In this document: positions 22,945-33,428 of the stretch, in pieces | Position numbering within the stretch: the first letter of the stretch is position 1 | Layout: each line of letters opens with the position of its first letter | Source of the DNA: Blastocladiella britannica | Lineage: Eukaryota > Blastocladiomycota > Blastocladiomycetes > Blastocladiales > Blastocladiaceae | Assembly: GCA_025349905.2 (NCBI GenBank) | Contig: MU624555.1 | Coordinates: forward strand, 1 to 59,517 | DNA: 59,517 nt | Direction: 5' to 3' | Notes under the pieces: generated by a model | What the model was told of the DNA's origin: nothing | Database searches by the model: none | The model's input: only the letters and a program-made list of their open reading frames with translations | Made by a program: the position numbers and the translations under genes

Positions 22945-23054
22945 AGTCCTTTTTTGCCCCTCAAACGAATTGTTTGCCCTTCAAAAGTCGCGTTTTGCCC
23001 TTCAAAAAAACCTTTTTTGCTCCTCAAAAGTCCTTTTTTGCCCTCCAAAGCCAA
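22945..23054 (+). repeat. Left terminal inverted repeat of the MULE
   Basis: 110 bp matching the reverse complement of 30159-30268 with a single difference (GCC here, GTC there). It is built from five copies of a roughly 14-16-bp unit close to TTTTGCCCYTCAAA separated by 3-7 bp spacers, a likely transposase-binding array. Confidence 0.92.
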
Positions 23055-23370
23055 GCAGCTGCACATGAGCTATCTGCGCCCTGCGGCCTGTCCACCAGCG
23101 TTCTCTGCCACCACCCGGCCACAACCACCATTGCCATGATGCTCGCCACCACTATCACGCCGTTGGCTGCTCTCCCAGCGCCGTTATACCATTTCCATTT
23201 TTCCTCACCGCCGCCTGCTGCCCTCCGTCAACGCAACATCTCATTGCGGCCCATGCATGCCCGATCTATACGGCGCTCCTCCATTCCCTTTTTATTGGAA
23301 CAGCAGAATACCAACGCGTCCGCTCGCCCCAGCGCACCAAAAAAAATATTTCATAGCCTCGGAAATGGTT
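23055..23370. other. Subterminal region of the transposon, left side
   Basis: Between the left inverted repeat and the stop codon of the peptidase gene. Short open frames exist but none resembles a protein. It presumably contains the 3' end signal of the minus-strand transcripts. Confidence 0.5.
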
Positions 23371-25420
23371 TTATTGCACACCCGACCACGGCGCTCGCAA
23401 CTGATGCACCGCGTACCACACTTCCCGTGGTACGATGCCGGCGGGGAACTTGCCCCTCCCAAACACATCCACGGCGAACTTGGCGCCATCCAACTCCAGG
23501 ACTGGGGTGGACTTGGGATAGTCCTTCACGCGCCCACTTCCCCACTTCCTGTCATTGAATGTATCGTCGGTGATGAACCACGACCGGGAGTAGCCATCCT
23601 CGTCGACGTCGGTCACGACGTATCGATCGGCGGCGCGACGGAACGTGCACATGTAGTGCTGTAACCCGCCGACGTCGGGATCGAGCACCGTGCGCCAGAA
23701 GATGGCAACGGGGACAAAGCGGAACCTGGCCAGGGAGCTGGAATGCGCAGTTGGGTTAGTGTCAATCGATCCGATCTGCCTCATTCATGTATGCATACCC
23801 ATCGACGGAGAACTCGAGCGGCAGATCGAATGGCCCGTTGCGTTGCCAATCGACCGTCACGCGGAGAATGCGCGGCACTTCTGTCCAGGCGACACAAAAG
23901 TTGCGCCGCCCATCGCGCTGGTGCGGGTCGTCTACTAGGCGCTCCGGTCGAGGGAGCGGCCCGGCCCCATCACGCCAGCTGGTGCAAGGATGCGGGCAGG
24001 CAGAGTGAGGATACTGCAACTCCAATTCAAAAGAAAGAAAAAAAATAATGTGTGCGTACAGGCTATCGCCGTGGTAGCAGTCGGGATGCGCCAGCGTCTA
24101 CCTCGTCGACCACCGCCTCAGCAGGCTCGGCTTCCACCTCAGCAGGCTCGATCTGCGGTGGCGGAAGGATCGGCGAGTCGTGTCCAAGCAGATTGCTGGC
24201 GGCGTCGTCCTTCCAAGCGCGGCGAGTCGCAGCCCGAGTGGCGCGTTTTGGCCCCGGCTTCCTCGTGCCACCACCAGTCAGGTCGACAACCTTGACAGTG
24301 TCGGCGTCATCGTCAATGACCACCACTTGTGGCACGCAGTTGTGACAGCCGGCGCTGCACTCGGACATGGCGGCGCAATGCGTGCCATGGAAGCTCGTCC
24401 CGTCGCCGTCACAGAACAGAGCCCGCGTCACCTCGCGCTTGACGTCGCCGGCCACTTCCACAAACGCAAATTGCGGGAATTGGCAGATAATGCCTGGAAG
24501 CCTCTTGCACCCGTTATCCAGGAAGCGACACCGAGGGTTCGAGCACTTGGAAGTCAGCAAAGTCCCCTTAAACGTGAAGAGGGGATCGAGTTCCTCCTTG
24601 CTGATTTCCGGGTCGATGCTGCCGGCGATGACCGAGAGAAGCTCCGAGACGTCCGCCTGCCAATCCGCATGAACAAAATCCGCCATCCTTGGTCGCGAGC
24701 CCATGGACCTTGCCCACGTCACCACAGGCCCTGCTCCCCAACTACCGTCTGCCGCCATCTTGGCCAGCCATTCCTAATGGAATTAGTGCAAGTGATGCGG
24801 TGTGAGTGAGTCTCAGGAAAGTAAAGTAAATAAAAGAGATGTAAAAGCTGGTCCGGAAAGAGCCCACACCCAAGATTGCTGGAGGCGTCCGCAACCATGT
24901 TGGCCACGAGTACCGGGCCAAAGCCCCACATGCCGTGGTGGACGTGCATGAACGACCTGAGATGTGCGAGCGCCAAGATAGGACCGCCTTCTTGGTCGCT
25001 CTGGGGGTCCGAGTAGCAAGGCGACAAGAAATCAAAGAGCGGTTGCGCCTCGGCTCGGTTGCGTGCGCGCTGGGCGTCGTAGGGCGGGGACTGAGGCTCG
25101 CTGGCCCCCTCCAGAGCACTCACGATGTGGAGCTCACTCATGCGCGGAAGCGCGTGAGCAAGTGCCATCGTGACGGTATCCACTGCGCATGCATTAGAGT
25201 ATTGCAAGCGAGGACGGATAACGCGGTGCACCGCAAAGTACGGAAGGCCATCGAGCTCGAGATTGGCGGTGTTTGTGGGCCCCCTGATCAGGAGCTGCCT
25301 GTGAGTCGGCAGCGCTCGAACAGGGCCGACAACTTCATCGACCGTCTCTGCGCCCGTGCTTGCGTCCGCGACTTGGTACTCGCACCAGCGGTTCTTTGAT
25401 ATGAACTCCTTGTAGCTCAT
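23371..25420 (-). CDS. USP/USPL1-like cysteine peptidase encoded in the transposon
   Basis: A deubiquitinase- or SUMO-isopeptidase-like protein. Four exons fit: 25420-24870, 24741 to about 24100, 24013 to about 23815, and about 23750-23371. The Cys box is YSNACAVDTVTMALAH, an NxxCxxD-type motif nearer to USPL1 than to classical USPs. The second exon has TFKGTLLTSKCSNPRC and other Cys pairs (FLDNGC, SECSAGCHNC), a possible zinc finger. The third has the USP-like strand VPRILRVTVDW and FDLPLEFSVDG. The fourth gives RFVPVAIFWRTV, then GGLQHYMCTFRR (His box) and SWFITDD (Asp box). All three catalytic positions are therefore visible. The ATG lies 3 bp after the transposase stop, so both may come from one transcript or be fused by an unseen splice. 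Substrate (ubiquitin or SUMO) is not predictable. Confidence 0.65.
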
Positions 25421-25423
25421 GTG

Positions 25424-28400
25424 CTACTGAGATTCAAGGAGGACATATGGGCGGGAAGGCCTCGGCAGCGGCGGGAAGTCGGCCTTTGTGCTGCGCGGCA
25501 GCTTCGGTGCGGGTCCAGGGGTGGTGGCCAGTGGTGACGACGGTGGCAGCTGGCCGTCCATGTCGCTGCTCTGATCGGTGGGCAATTCGGGGTACAAGAT
25601 CTCGAGAATGGAGCGCTTGACGCCCTTGCCGGTTGTTGGCGTGCTGGCGGCCGAGTGCGCCGCCGCCGTTCGCTTGGCTTTGGCGCTTTTTGCTGACGCG
25701 AACAGCGGACGCACACTTCTCGAACGACCAACCTGCGAGCTTGCTGCCGTTCCAGTTGCGGCGGTTGCGCGCTCTGGGGTTCGCAGCAATGGCGGCATCG
25801 AGAGAGCGTCGGCCTCGATGGCGCCCAAGGCCTCGACGCTGAGCTGCACACGGCAAGCCCATCCTGCGACATCGGTCTGCGTCGTGAATGCGGGATCCTC
25901 CGCGAAGAGGGGGTGCTCGAGCGGCAGCGGCAGTGTTGCCGTGTCAAGATGACACACGTTATCACCAACGACAGCCCTATCTGTGGCTGTGTCGGCGTCC
26001 GCGCCACCATTTGCGTGCACGTCGTCGCCACAATCCAAGTCGGCGCAGGTCTCCACGGCGAAATTGTCCTGCGTCTGCTCGGCAAGCTCATCGTCCGTGC
26101 CAGGCGCCGGCGGCTGCGCGCCCGAGGTGTGCCACAGCGAGACCGCGACGATGTGCTCGCAGATGCGACCGAACCGCGAGAAGCTGTCGCAGCCGCATGT
26201 CGGCACCTCGAGGTTGACAATGACCACCTCGTCCAAGTTCGCGGCCGAGTGCGGGACCAAGAAGTGCACGGTCGAGCTTGGCGAGCGTTTGACGCGCTGG
26301 GCGAGCACCTCGGCATCGTGGCCAAGCGCACGCCACTTGGCAGCCTGGGAGTAGCTCAGCGCTTGGCTCGGGCCAGCCCGAATGATGGCGACGTAGTGCG
26401 GGATCCATTGCGTGACGAGCTTTTCGACAAGATCGAGGACACGGTGATTGACCGTGTTGCTATTATGGTGGTTGGGGGCGTGTTAATTGTTTCTAGATCC
26501 GTCAAAGAGGAGCCGAGGCGGGCGTACCCCAAGATCATTGTGTCAAACGTGCAGAAGAGCGTCTCCAACATGTTGTTGGTGTTGAAGTCGCTACGCGAGA
26601 GGGACCACGGCATGCTCGCATCGAGGAGGTACGCTGCAATAGAAACGGAGATTAGATTGGAAAAAAAAGGATCCATGAACATGGGGAATGTATACGAACG
26701 CAGCCAGACCGACGAGAACCAGTTGCGCTGGAAGTACTTGAAGACCTCCAGGCGAACTTTTGCCGACGTGAAAAGCCGCCAGATCGTGGCAAAGAATGTT
26801 GCGCGGGCATCCTTGTATTCAGCAAAGGAGCGCGAAACAAAGACGCGACGAAACGCCGTCACGATCTTCTTGGTCGTCCCACGGCCAACCAGTCCATCAA
26901 GGCGCCGACGCAGTGCTTGTACAATGTGGAATTCGCACAATTTGATGGGTTGGTCGACCCCAAAGGCTGGGAGAGGAGACGAGAGACTGGTGGAGCATTA
27001 ATGCAAAGTCACGAGTGCAAGGTAAAGTAAACGAGGTGGTACCCTGACGGATTGCCTCGCGCTTGGCGGCCGACTTGTCAATGGTAAAGACAAGCGGCGC
27101 CAGTGGATCGCTCATGCCAAGGACTTGAATGGGCAGCAGTAGGGTAGGGTGAGGTGAGTTGCTCGTTGAATGCTCGCAGCAACAAATCGACGAATATCAG
27201 CGTACTGTCCAGGAAAATCGTCGAGTCCTGGACGTCCTTGTACATGAGCATGCTCTTTCCCAATCTCACCGTGAGCGCTTGGCTGGCCTCAAACAACTGT
27301 GGACAACGCACGCAAGAAGAGGGTGAGTCATGGGATTTAACACAAGACCACACCATAATAGAAGAATAACAGCACCTGCTTCGTGCGACCACATCCAAAG
27401 TAGTCGTGCAGCTGCTTGTGGTTGACCGAAAACACAATGATCTGCATCACAGCAAGGCGGACCGATTGGAGAAACTTGGTGTAAGTTTCTGTGTCGATCT
27501 GCGGCGAGAGCATTGCAGCAATCGGGATGGAGCGGCTTTTCCAAAGAGAAAGTAATGCGAGACATGTCAATCGCAAGCGCACGAAACAGAAAAAAAGAAT
27601 GGATGAGCGATGTACAAGTCTTCGGGGCGACGCAGGGCAAGGAACGTCAGCGGGCGGTCACCGGTGCACTTGTGCCGGTGGCAAGAGTCAATGCCGACGA
27701 CCGACGAGGCAGCGTTGCATGCAAAGAACGCGGCCTGATACGGGTCGATCAGGACAAAGATTCCAGCAGGGGGGTCCACAAAGCTGACCAAGGAGAGCGC
27801 GATCTCGCTGGCCAGGAAGTCGGCGATGTTCTCATCGAGGGAGATGGCACTGGCCGGTGGTGCTGGCGAGAATTGAACGAGGGAAGCCTGCCCCGCGAGG
27901 ACGAGCTTCCGTCCGCGAGCCTTTCCGCGGCAAAGAGCACCATAGAAGGCCTTGTTGTTCCTGTCAGGGACCGGAACTCCAAGATCGTTGGCGCAAATTG
28001 CAAGCTCTGTTTCGTGACAGTAACCACGTTCAGTCTGTTGCGCATGGGATATGTCGACAAAAAAAAAGAATGCACACCATCATCAAGAACACGTCGATCG
28101 CCCCCGGGCTTGACGATCGTGTACTTTTTTGCGGCGGCAGTGGACGGCGGCAGCGAAATCCGGTGATCGCCCTCTGGGAGAGGATGCGGCTTCCCGGACA
28201 TGTACACGACAATGCATGACGTTGCATGTAAGGTATTCGGGTTGCTGGGCGAGGTCGTGAAGTGCTCGTGCATGACGATAAACTAGGCAATGATTATTCA
28301 ATGAGGTTTTCGTGACAAGCGAGCGAGCTCATGGAACAAGAACAAGAAAAAAACACGCGTACCCCGATGCGAGTCTCGCACATGCCGCCGCCGTAACGAC

Positions 28401-29602
28401 AGTAAAAGCTGTCGGGGCGGTGCTTTGCCGGCTTGCTATTGCCGCTCTCCTGCTCGTCGACTGACAGCTTGTAAGCCTCAAAATCGCGCCCAAATCCCCC
28501 ACGGATTTCGCAGTGTCCCACAATCCCAGGGCACACGTATGACACTTTGAAAAGCACCAGCTGGCGAGCCGAAATCTTTTTACTCGCCAGCGTCGCCCTG
28601 TGCTTGAGATCCTCTCGGTGTGCGACAAGATGAAGACCATAAGCGAGGATGTTGTATGGGTCAATCTTCTTGATTTTGACACCACCATCAGTCGCCTGCT
28701 TGATGTCTGCCATGTACTCGACTAGCTGCGGCGGGATCACAAACGTGATGACATGATCGGCAATGTAGTGCTTGTCCAGCGAGAGCGGCTGCCTGGCATT
28801 GGCTGCAAAATGCGCAAGCTCATTGTTCTCCAGACTAATGGTGAACGTGCTGGCATGTTCAAGTTGCGTCGGATCGACAGTGACGCGCTTGATGGTCTTC
28901 TTTGTGGTCATTGGCCGCGGAACAAGGTTGGTATCTGACAGCGGGGCAGCAGGAACAGGAAGCGCAGTCGGTTTCTCAGACAAAGGATCAGGAGCAACAA
29001 CTGATTGGCTCATTGACGACGGCGTTGCGGGCATGCAAGCTGTGACGCCATGCAGTTCTATAGGAGGGATTGCCGTGCATGTTGGCTCCATGAAATTGAA
29101 AAAAAGGGCGAGAGCATAAATTCGAGCAGTGCGCACCCAGGACAATCGCGTGGTACTGCTCCTTCAGCCCTTCCGTTCCCCGCAGCATGCCCGAAAATTC
29201 GATATCGAGAGAATGCGGGAGATCAAGATTGTGGTTCTTGAAATATGCGTATTGCTCGGCCGACAGGCAGTGGACAAAGTCAGAGATCTTGAGCAATGTC
29301 TGCAGCGACACCGACGTTGCCGTCACTGACTCTGTGGCGCCTTGAGCGCCAGTGGGGATATCACAGACAGCACGCGTTTGCAGCGCTCCAACCGGCATTG
29401 CTGTTGAATGTGCTCCATGGCGGCGTCGTTGGAAAAAAATAAACGGATCATGATATTGAAAAGATCACGCACCTGCGGTATTGGGGGCAGTACGCCGGGC
29501 GAGCTCACTTGCAGAGGGCTGCCCAATCTTGGATTTCACTGCAGACTTGCGAACCAGGTTCGCGACACGAGCAGCGATGTCTGCGCAGTGCGAATCGGGC
29601 AT
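25424..29602 (-). CDS. MULE-type transposase with SWIM zinc finger
   Basis: A spliced gene of about ten exons on the minus strand. Early exons hold a Ser/Pro-rich leader, SLQTLLKISDFVHCLSAEQY, and a Cys/His cluster (FYCRYGGGMCETRIG, then FIVMHEHFTTSP) resembling a FLYWCH/WRKY DNA-binding domain. The core has VVGIDSCHRHK (first Asp), DRPLTFLALRRPEDF spliced to RSIPIAAMLSPQID, and PLVFTIDKSAAKREAIRQ (second Asp) spliced to AFGVDQPIKLCEFHIVQAL. MPWSLSRSDFNTNNMLETL follows, the TNNxxE region typical of MULEs. A later splice joins MILG to NTVNHRVLDLVEKL. The SWIM finger is CGCDSFSRFGRICEH (CxC...CxH). The tail is low-complexity. ATG 29602 is taken as the start; an ATG at 29765 in another frame could belong to an upstream exon. 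One 66-nt candidate intron near 26704-26639 is in frame and may be retained. Confidence 0.8.
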
Positions 29603-30158
29603 TGTCTGCGACGCCGGCCCGGGAGCAGAACGGGGAGCGAGCGGCGACTCGGGCAGGGAAAGAGCCACATAGCGGCGAGCTCGGATGATCCAGCATGGGG
29701 GATGTGGAAATGCTCGCACCAGGCGATTGATCGCGGCCAAAAAGGAAGTCGTTGTTGCCAGTCATGATCGGCCAAGAAGCGTGGTGCGTATAAGTTCACG
29801 TATAATGGGAGAATAAGTAGACCAATGGCAGCACTGCCAGGACTGCTGTTGGAAGAGCCCGTGGTGCTATTCAAGGCAACTCGCGGCGGCGAGGGTGGCC
29901 CCGCAAAGACAACTATCACATGGCGCGTAACCAACGCGCAGCCTGGCGTTCGTATGCACCACAGGTATTGCGCGTCGAGAGCGGGGGAGAAAAGAGATCG
30001 TAAATTGCTCAAGGAGGAAAAGGACCACATATATTTATTATGTTATATTCACTTGGTGGCTGGTAGAGGGGTGCTCGCATTGCCGCGGCGGCGGGCAGTG
30101 TTGGGTCAGTGCGTGGAAAGCTACGCGATGACTTTTTATTTTTTTGGAGGGCAAAGAA
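29603..30158. other. Subterminal region of the transposon, right side
   Basis: Upstream of the transposase start and inside the right inverted repeat. It must contain the promoter of the minus-strand transposase. A possible extra 5' exon begins at ATG 29765. No other gene is supported. Confidence 0.5.
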
Positions 30159-30268
30159 TTGGCTTTGGAGGACAAAAAAGGACTTTTGAGGAGCAAAAAA
30201 GGTTTTTTTGAAGGGCAAAACGCGACTTTTGAAGGGCAAACAATTCGTTTGAGGGGCAAAAAAGGACT
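30159..30268 (-). repeat. Right terminal inverted repeat of the MULE
   Basis: Reverse complement of 22945-23054 over 110 bp with one mismatch. On the inner side a sixth TTTGCCCTCCAAA unit (about 30146-30158) extends the array beyond the shared 110 bp, so the two ends are slightly asymmetric. Confidence 0.92.
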
Positions 30269-30271
30269 CGC

Positions 30272-30282
30272 CCGGTATTTGT
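30272..30282. repeat. Right target-site duplication (11 bp)
   Basis: Second copy of CCGGTATTTGT, directly repeated from 22929-22939 and adjoining the right end of the element. Confidence 0.85.
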
Positions 30283-31835
30283 AGGAGTTTCCAACTCACC
30301 AGCAATCTCGTCCGCTATGCAGGCACTACAACCAATTGTGCGACTGGTGCAGCAGAGAGTGGATACCGTTTTAGGTTCCAGGAGCGTAAAAGGGAAATAA
30401 AGAAAAACTACAGCGACGCCGCCGCTGTTTACCACTACCTTCACTTTTTTTTCCAGCTTTTTCCAGCAGCAGTGGCAATCGCGCGGAGGTACTGGTGGCA
30501 AGATAAAAACAACAGCGATCACATCCGCACCATTGCACTCGTTGGCGATCTCCGAGCCCTTGGCGACCATCAACAGTGCCAGCATCACGGATGTGATCCG
30601 CCTCCCAACGCAATCGCTCGAGAAGACAATTGTAACAGAATGAGTGGAGTGCCCACACTCGCCGACACTACTGCCAACATAGCACTGGACACAGCAGACG
30701 CCATGATCACCGACGAGAGCAACCACCCCGCTATCCATTCGCTGAAGCATCTAGAATCACTCTCATCGCCTGCAGATCTCGTATGACGTTCCCGTGGCAG
30801 CTTCAGGAATCTACGAGCATGGTGCCCGAGTCGGACGATGAAGATGACGACGAGGAGGATGATGAGTAATGATGCGTCCATTTTGAGTTGTATATTTTTC
30901 AATGGAGTTTGAGGTCTTGAAAAAAAACCGTTTGTTGGTCTCAAAGCACTCACTGTGAGGCACAAAAGGGACGGCCTCGACCGCTCTCTTTCTCTCTCTC
31001 TCCCCACCGTCTTTCTCATTATGTGACCAACCAATACCGGATGATAGCAAGACCCGACCACCACGGGGTGCGATCCGCTTTCTTTATCGCTTTCCTCTCG
31101 CACGATCGATCCGCCGACATTTTTTTTCTGATTCCTTTTCTTTTTTTTCCGTCTCGACCTCGAGCGCGCGCGCATATAAATAAATAGACTGACATTGCCG
31201 TTTTGACTTGTTAGATTGAGTCACCGCCAATTCGACGGGTGTGATATTACATTGATTCTCGTTCTTAAAAGATGAGCAATGACTGACGGCGTCATATATA
31301 TTTAGGTATTTTTTTTTGACGGGCGATCGCGTGTTGTATTTGGTATTCATCCCCTTCACTTTACATTGTATTTTTGATAGATCGAGAATAAGCAACAAGC
31401 GAGCGCGGGCCAAGGCCAAGATCAAGCAGGAATCCAGGATCAAGGACATATGAGAGCGGTTGATGATGACGAGACGAGTGGAACTACGCGAATGAAAGAA
31501 ATCTATTGGAAATATTGGATCCGAGCACCGGAGCTGGAAAGCTGGGATATCGGAATGGCAGTGGAAACCCACGCTGGATATCCTATTACTGGATCAAAAA
31601 AAAAATGCTTATGGAAGAGCTGACAGAAATATCAACGAGAAAACCGGACTGGTTTGACATTGGTAAGAAGATGAGAGCTGTAATTCATATGGAAGGATTG
31701 GGACACGGGAATTCCATGCAAAGTAAATCGTGTTCCGATTTCCAAGACAGGCCAGCTTGGAATTCCATCTCCAAAACCGTGTTCAGTGCGCAGCCATCGA
31801 GACGGAAAAACTGACGACAACACGGCGCCTTTTCT
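30283..31835. other. Stretch without a supported gene right of the transposon
   Basis: Both strands show coding-like composition at 30.3-30.9 kb. On the minus strand, ATG 30881 begins a hydrophobic peptide (LLIILLVVIFIV, later WLLSSVIMASAVSSAML). On the plus strand, the same DNA reads into an acidic tail ending SDDEDDDEEDDE before a stop near 30868. A strong pyrimidine tract and CAG near 30455 could be a plus-strand acceptor. I cannot assemble either into a convincing gene. From 31.0 to 31.8 kb the DNA is AT-richer with CT-rich runs and no supported coding. Confidence 0.4.
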
Positions 31836-33203
31836 TCACTTGAACTCGCCCCACTGCAGCCCCGCGAACGCGTCCGCGGCAGCGGGCTTGGACGGCGCGA
31901 CCGCTGGCTGGCCGCCCATACCCAGCGGAGCCGGCGTGGCAGCATTGCTGGGAGTGGCCGGAGCCCCAAACGGTGCAAAACTCCCGCCCGAGGTGGTAAC
32001 AGGCGCAGGAGTGGCCGAGAAGGCGGCAAACAGGTCGTTGGCGGCCGATCCAGACGAAGTTGCCGTCGCTGGAACGCTGGCCGATGACGACGCAAACGCA
32101 CCGCCGCCAAACGCCGCAAATCCAGCCGGGGCCGCCGCTGCAGGCGTGGGCGTAGAAGTGGTCGATGAGAACCCGCCAAACCCACTGCCGAACGCACCAA
32201 ACCCGCCTGAACTGGCAGCAGCAGCCGCCGGGGCCGCCGCAACCGCAGGTGCCGGAGCGGCAGTCGAAGAGAACGCCGCAAACAAGTCGGCGCTCGGGTT
32301 ACTCGGCTTGGCTGGAGCCGCTGGTACCGCAAAGTCGGCAAACGCCGCGAATCCGGCCGGCGCCGCAGCTGCGGGTCCAGTGGACATGGCGGTCGGTGGC
32401 GATGCGGGCGACGCAAACGCTGCAAACAAGTCCGCGGATGCCGACGGGGCAGGAACCGGAGCCGCTGCAGTCGCGGTGGCAGATGGGCGCGGCGGCGATG
32501 CCGAGAAACTGAGCAGGTTGGCGGACGTGGTGGCGGGCGCCGTGGTCGGGGCGCCAAACGCCGCAAACGACGCGAATCCCTGTTGCTGCTGCTGGGGTTG
32601 AGCTGCTGGAATAGCGGTCGTGGTGGCAGCTTCGGCCGAGGTGGAGGTGCCGGTGGCAATGTCGTAGCGGGTGCCAATGGCCAAGGAGCGCGGATCGGGC
32701 ATGGCGCCCTGGCGCACAAACTGGCGGCGCTCGTACTTGCAGCGAATGTACATTTCAATGTTGGAGTCGTTGGGCTCGAACGTGACGCGGGCCTCCCAGT
32801 AGTAGTTGGCGCGGGCGTTTCCCTTTATAGTACATTTTGTCAGTATATATGTATCTCATATAAATGAATGCCGTACCCAGTCGGCCATGGTCTGGATCTG
32901 CTCGGCCGTCCAGCTGTCGAGATCGACCGATTTCACTGTTATACCATTTTCTATTGAGGATACTGGGAGAGCCATGAATGAATAAATGAGAGTACTCTTG
33001 GAAATGTGCACGCCCAGAGACCGGTGCACGCCCGAGCAGCGCAAGCACACAAAGACGCCCAGCGAGTGAGAGCACCAGCGCGGGTCACGACGCTTGCAGT
33101 CGGCGCAGTTTCGGTTCTCGGGCAGCATCATCAGCGCCTTGAGGATCTTGGCATGGCGGTCGTTGAGACCCTTGTCGGTCATGCGCTCGTGTCGTGTTGA
33201 CAT
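31836..33203 (-). CDS. ArfGAP of the SMAP/Age2 type
   Basis: ArfGAPs stimulate GTP hydrolysis by Arf at Golgi or endosomal membranes through a Cys4 zinc finger and an arginine finger. Three exons start at ATG 33203. The first holds the zinc finger CADCKRRDPRWCSHSLGVFVC continuing to LRC, then SGVHRSLGVHISK with the catalytic Arg. The second gives KSVDLDSWTAEQIQTMADW, and the third GNARANYYWEA. All three join in phase. The following ~300 residues are Ala/Pro/Phe-rich, with repeated FAAF, GFAAF and DLFAAF motifs suited to clathrin-adaptor or EH-domain binding, and end GLQWGEFK. The order and the short N-terminal catalytic domain resemble SMAP1/2 and yeast Age2 rather than ASAP or AGAP. Divergent from the caprin-like gene by 225 bp. 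Confidence 0.85.
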
Positions 33204-33428
33204 CTTTGATATTTTTTTATATTTACGCTGGTATGGTGAGTCGGGCGGACGCGGCACGTTGAGCTCAGCAGCGTAGAGATGGCGAAGAAGGAAAATGAAA
33301 AAATGATCGCAAGCACTTCACACTCTCTCTTTCGACAGACAAGCTCACCACTGTCAACACAACTTTACCCCTCCCTATCCTCGCCCCTCCCCCCACATAC
33401 CTTGCCTTCGTCTGGTCGAAAAAAAAAT

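Larger units (their letters stand above)
22940..30271. mobile_element. 7.3 kb Mutator-like (MULE) DNA transposon
   Basis: An element of about 7,332 bp bounded by near-perfect 110-bp inverted repeats (22945-23054 and 30159-30268) and flanked by the 11-bp direct repeat CCGGTATTTGT. Inside, all recognisable coding sequence is on the minus strand: a multi-exon transposase with a FLYWCH-like Cys/His region, MULE-type DDE core and SWIM zinc finger, followed at once by a USP/USPL1-like cysteine peptidase gene. One mismatch in 110 bp between the repeats, an exact duplication and apparently open spliced frames suggest recent insertion and possible activity. The outermost bases are G-AAAA at the left and, in reverse complement, G-CG at the right before the shared AGTCC. 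Boundary confidence is high; assignment to MULE rather than another DDE superfamily rests on motif reading. Confidence 0.88.

Noticed and set aside
22941..23078. Cys/Phe/Lys-rich peptide encoded at both transposon ends
   Set aside because: The near-identical peptides arise because the inverted repeat happens to be open in one frame; the sequence is a non-coding terminal repeat.
30136..30750. Minus-strand open frame of about 200 codons just right of the transposon
   Set aside because: It runs into the inverted repeat and has no recognisable domain or convincing start; kept only as a possible flank of a disrupted gene.
31084..31572. Minus-strand frame of 162 codons in the AT-rich gap
   Set aside because: Unbiased composition, simple-sequence runs and no motif; probably chance.
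31786..32601. Plus-strand Ala/Pro/Asn-rich frame opposite the ArfGAP tail
   Set aside because: Mirror of the FAAF-rich repeats of the ArfGAP C-terminus, with no independent support.
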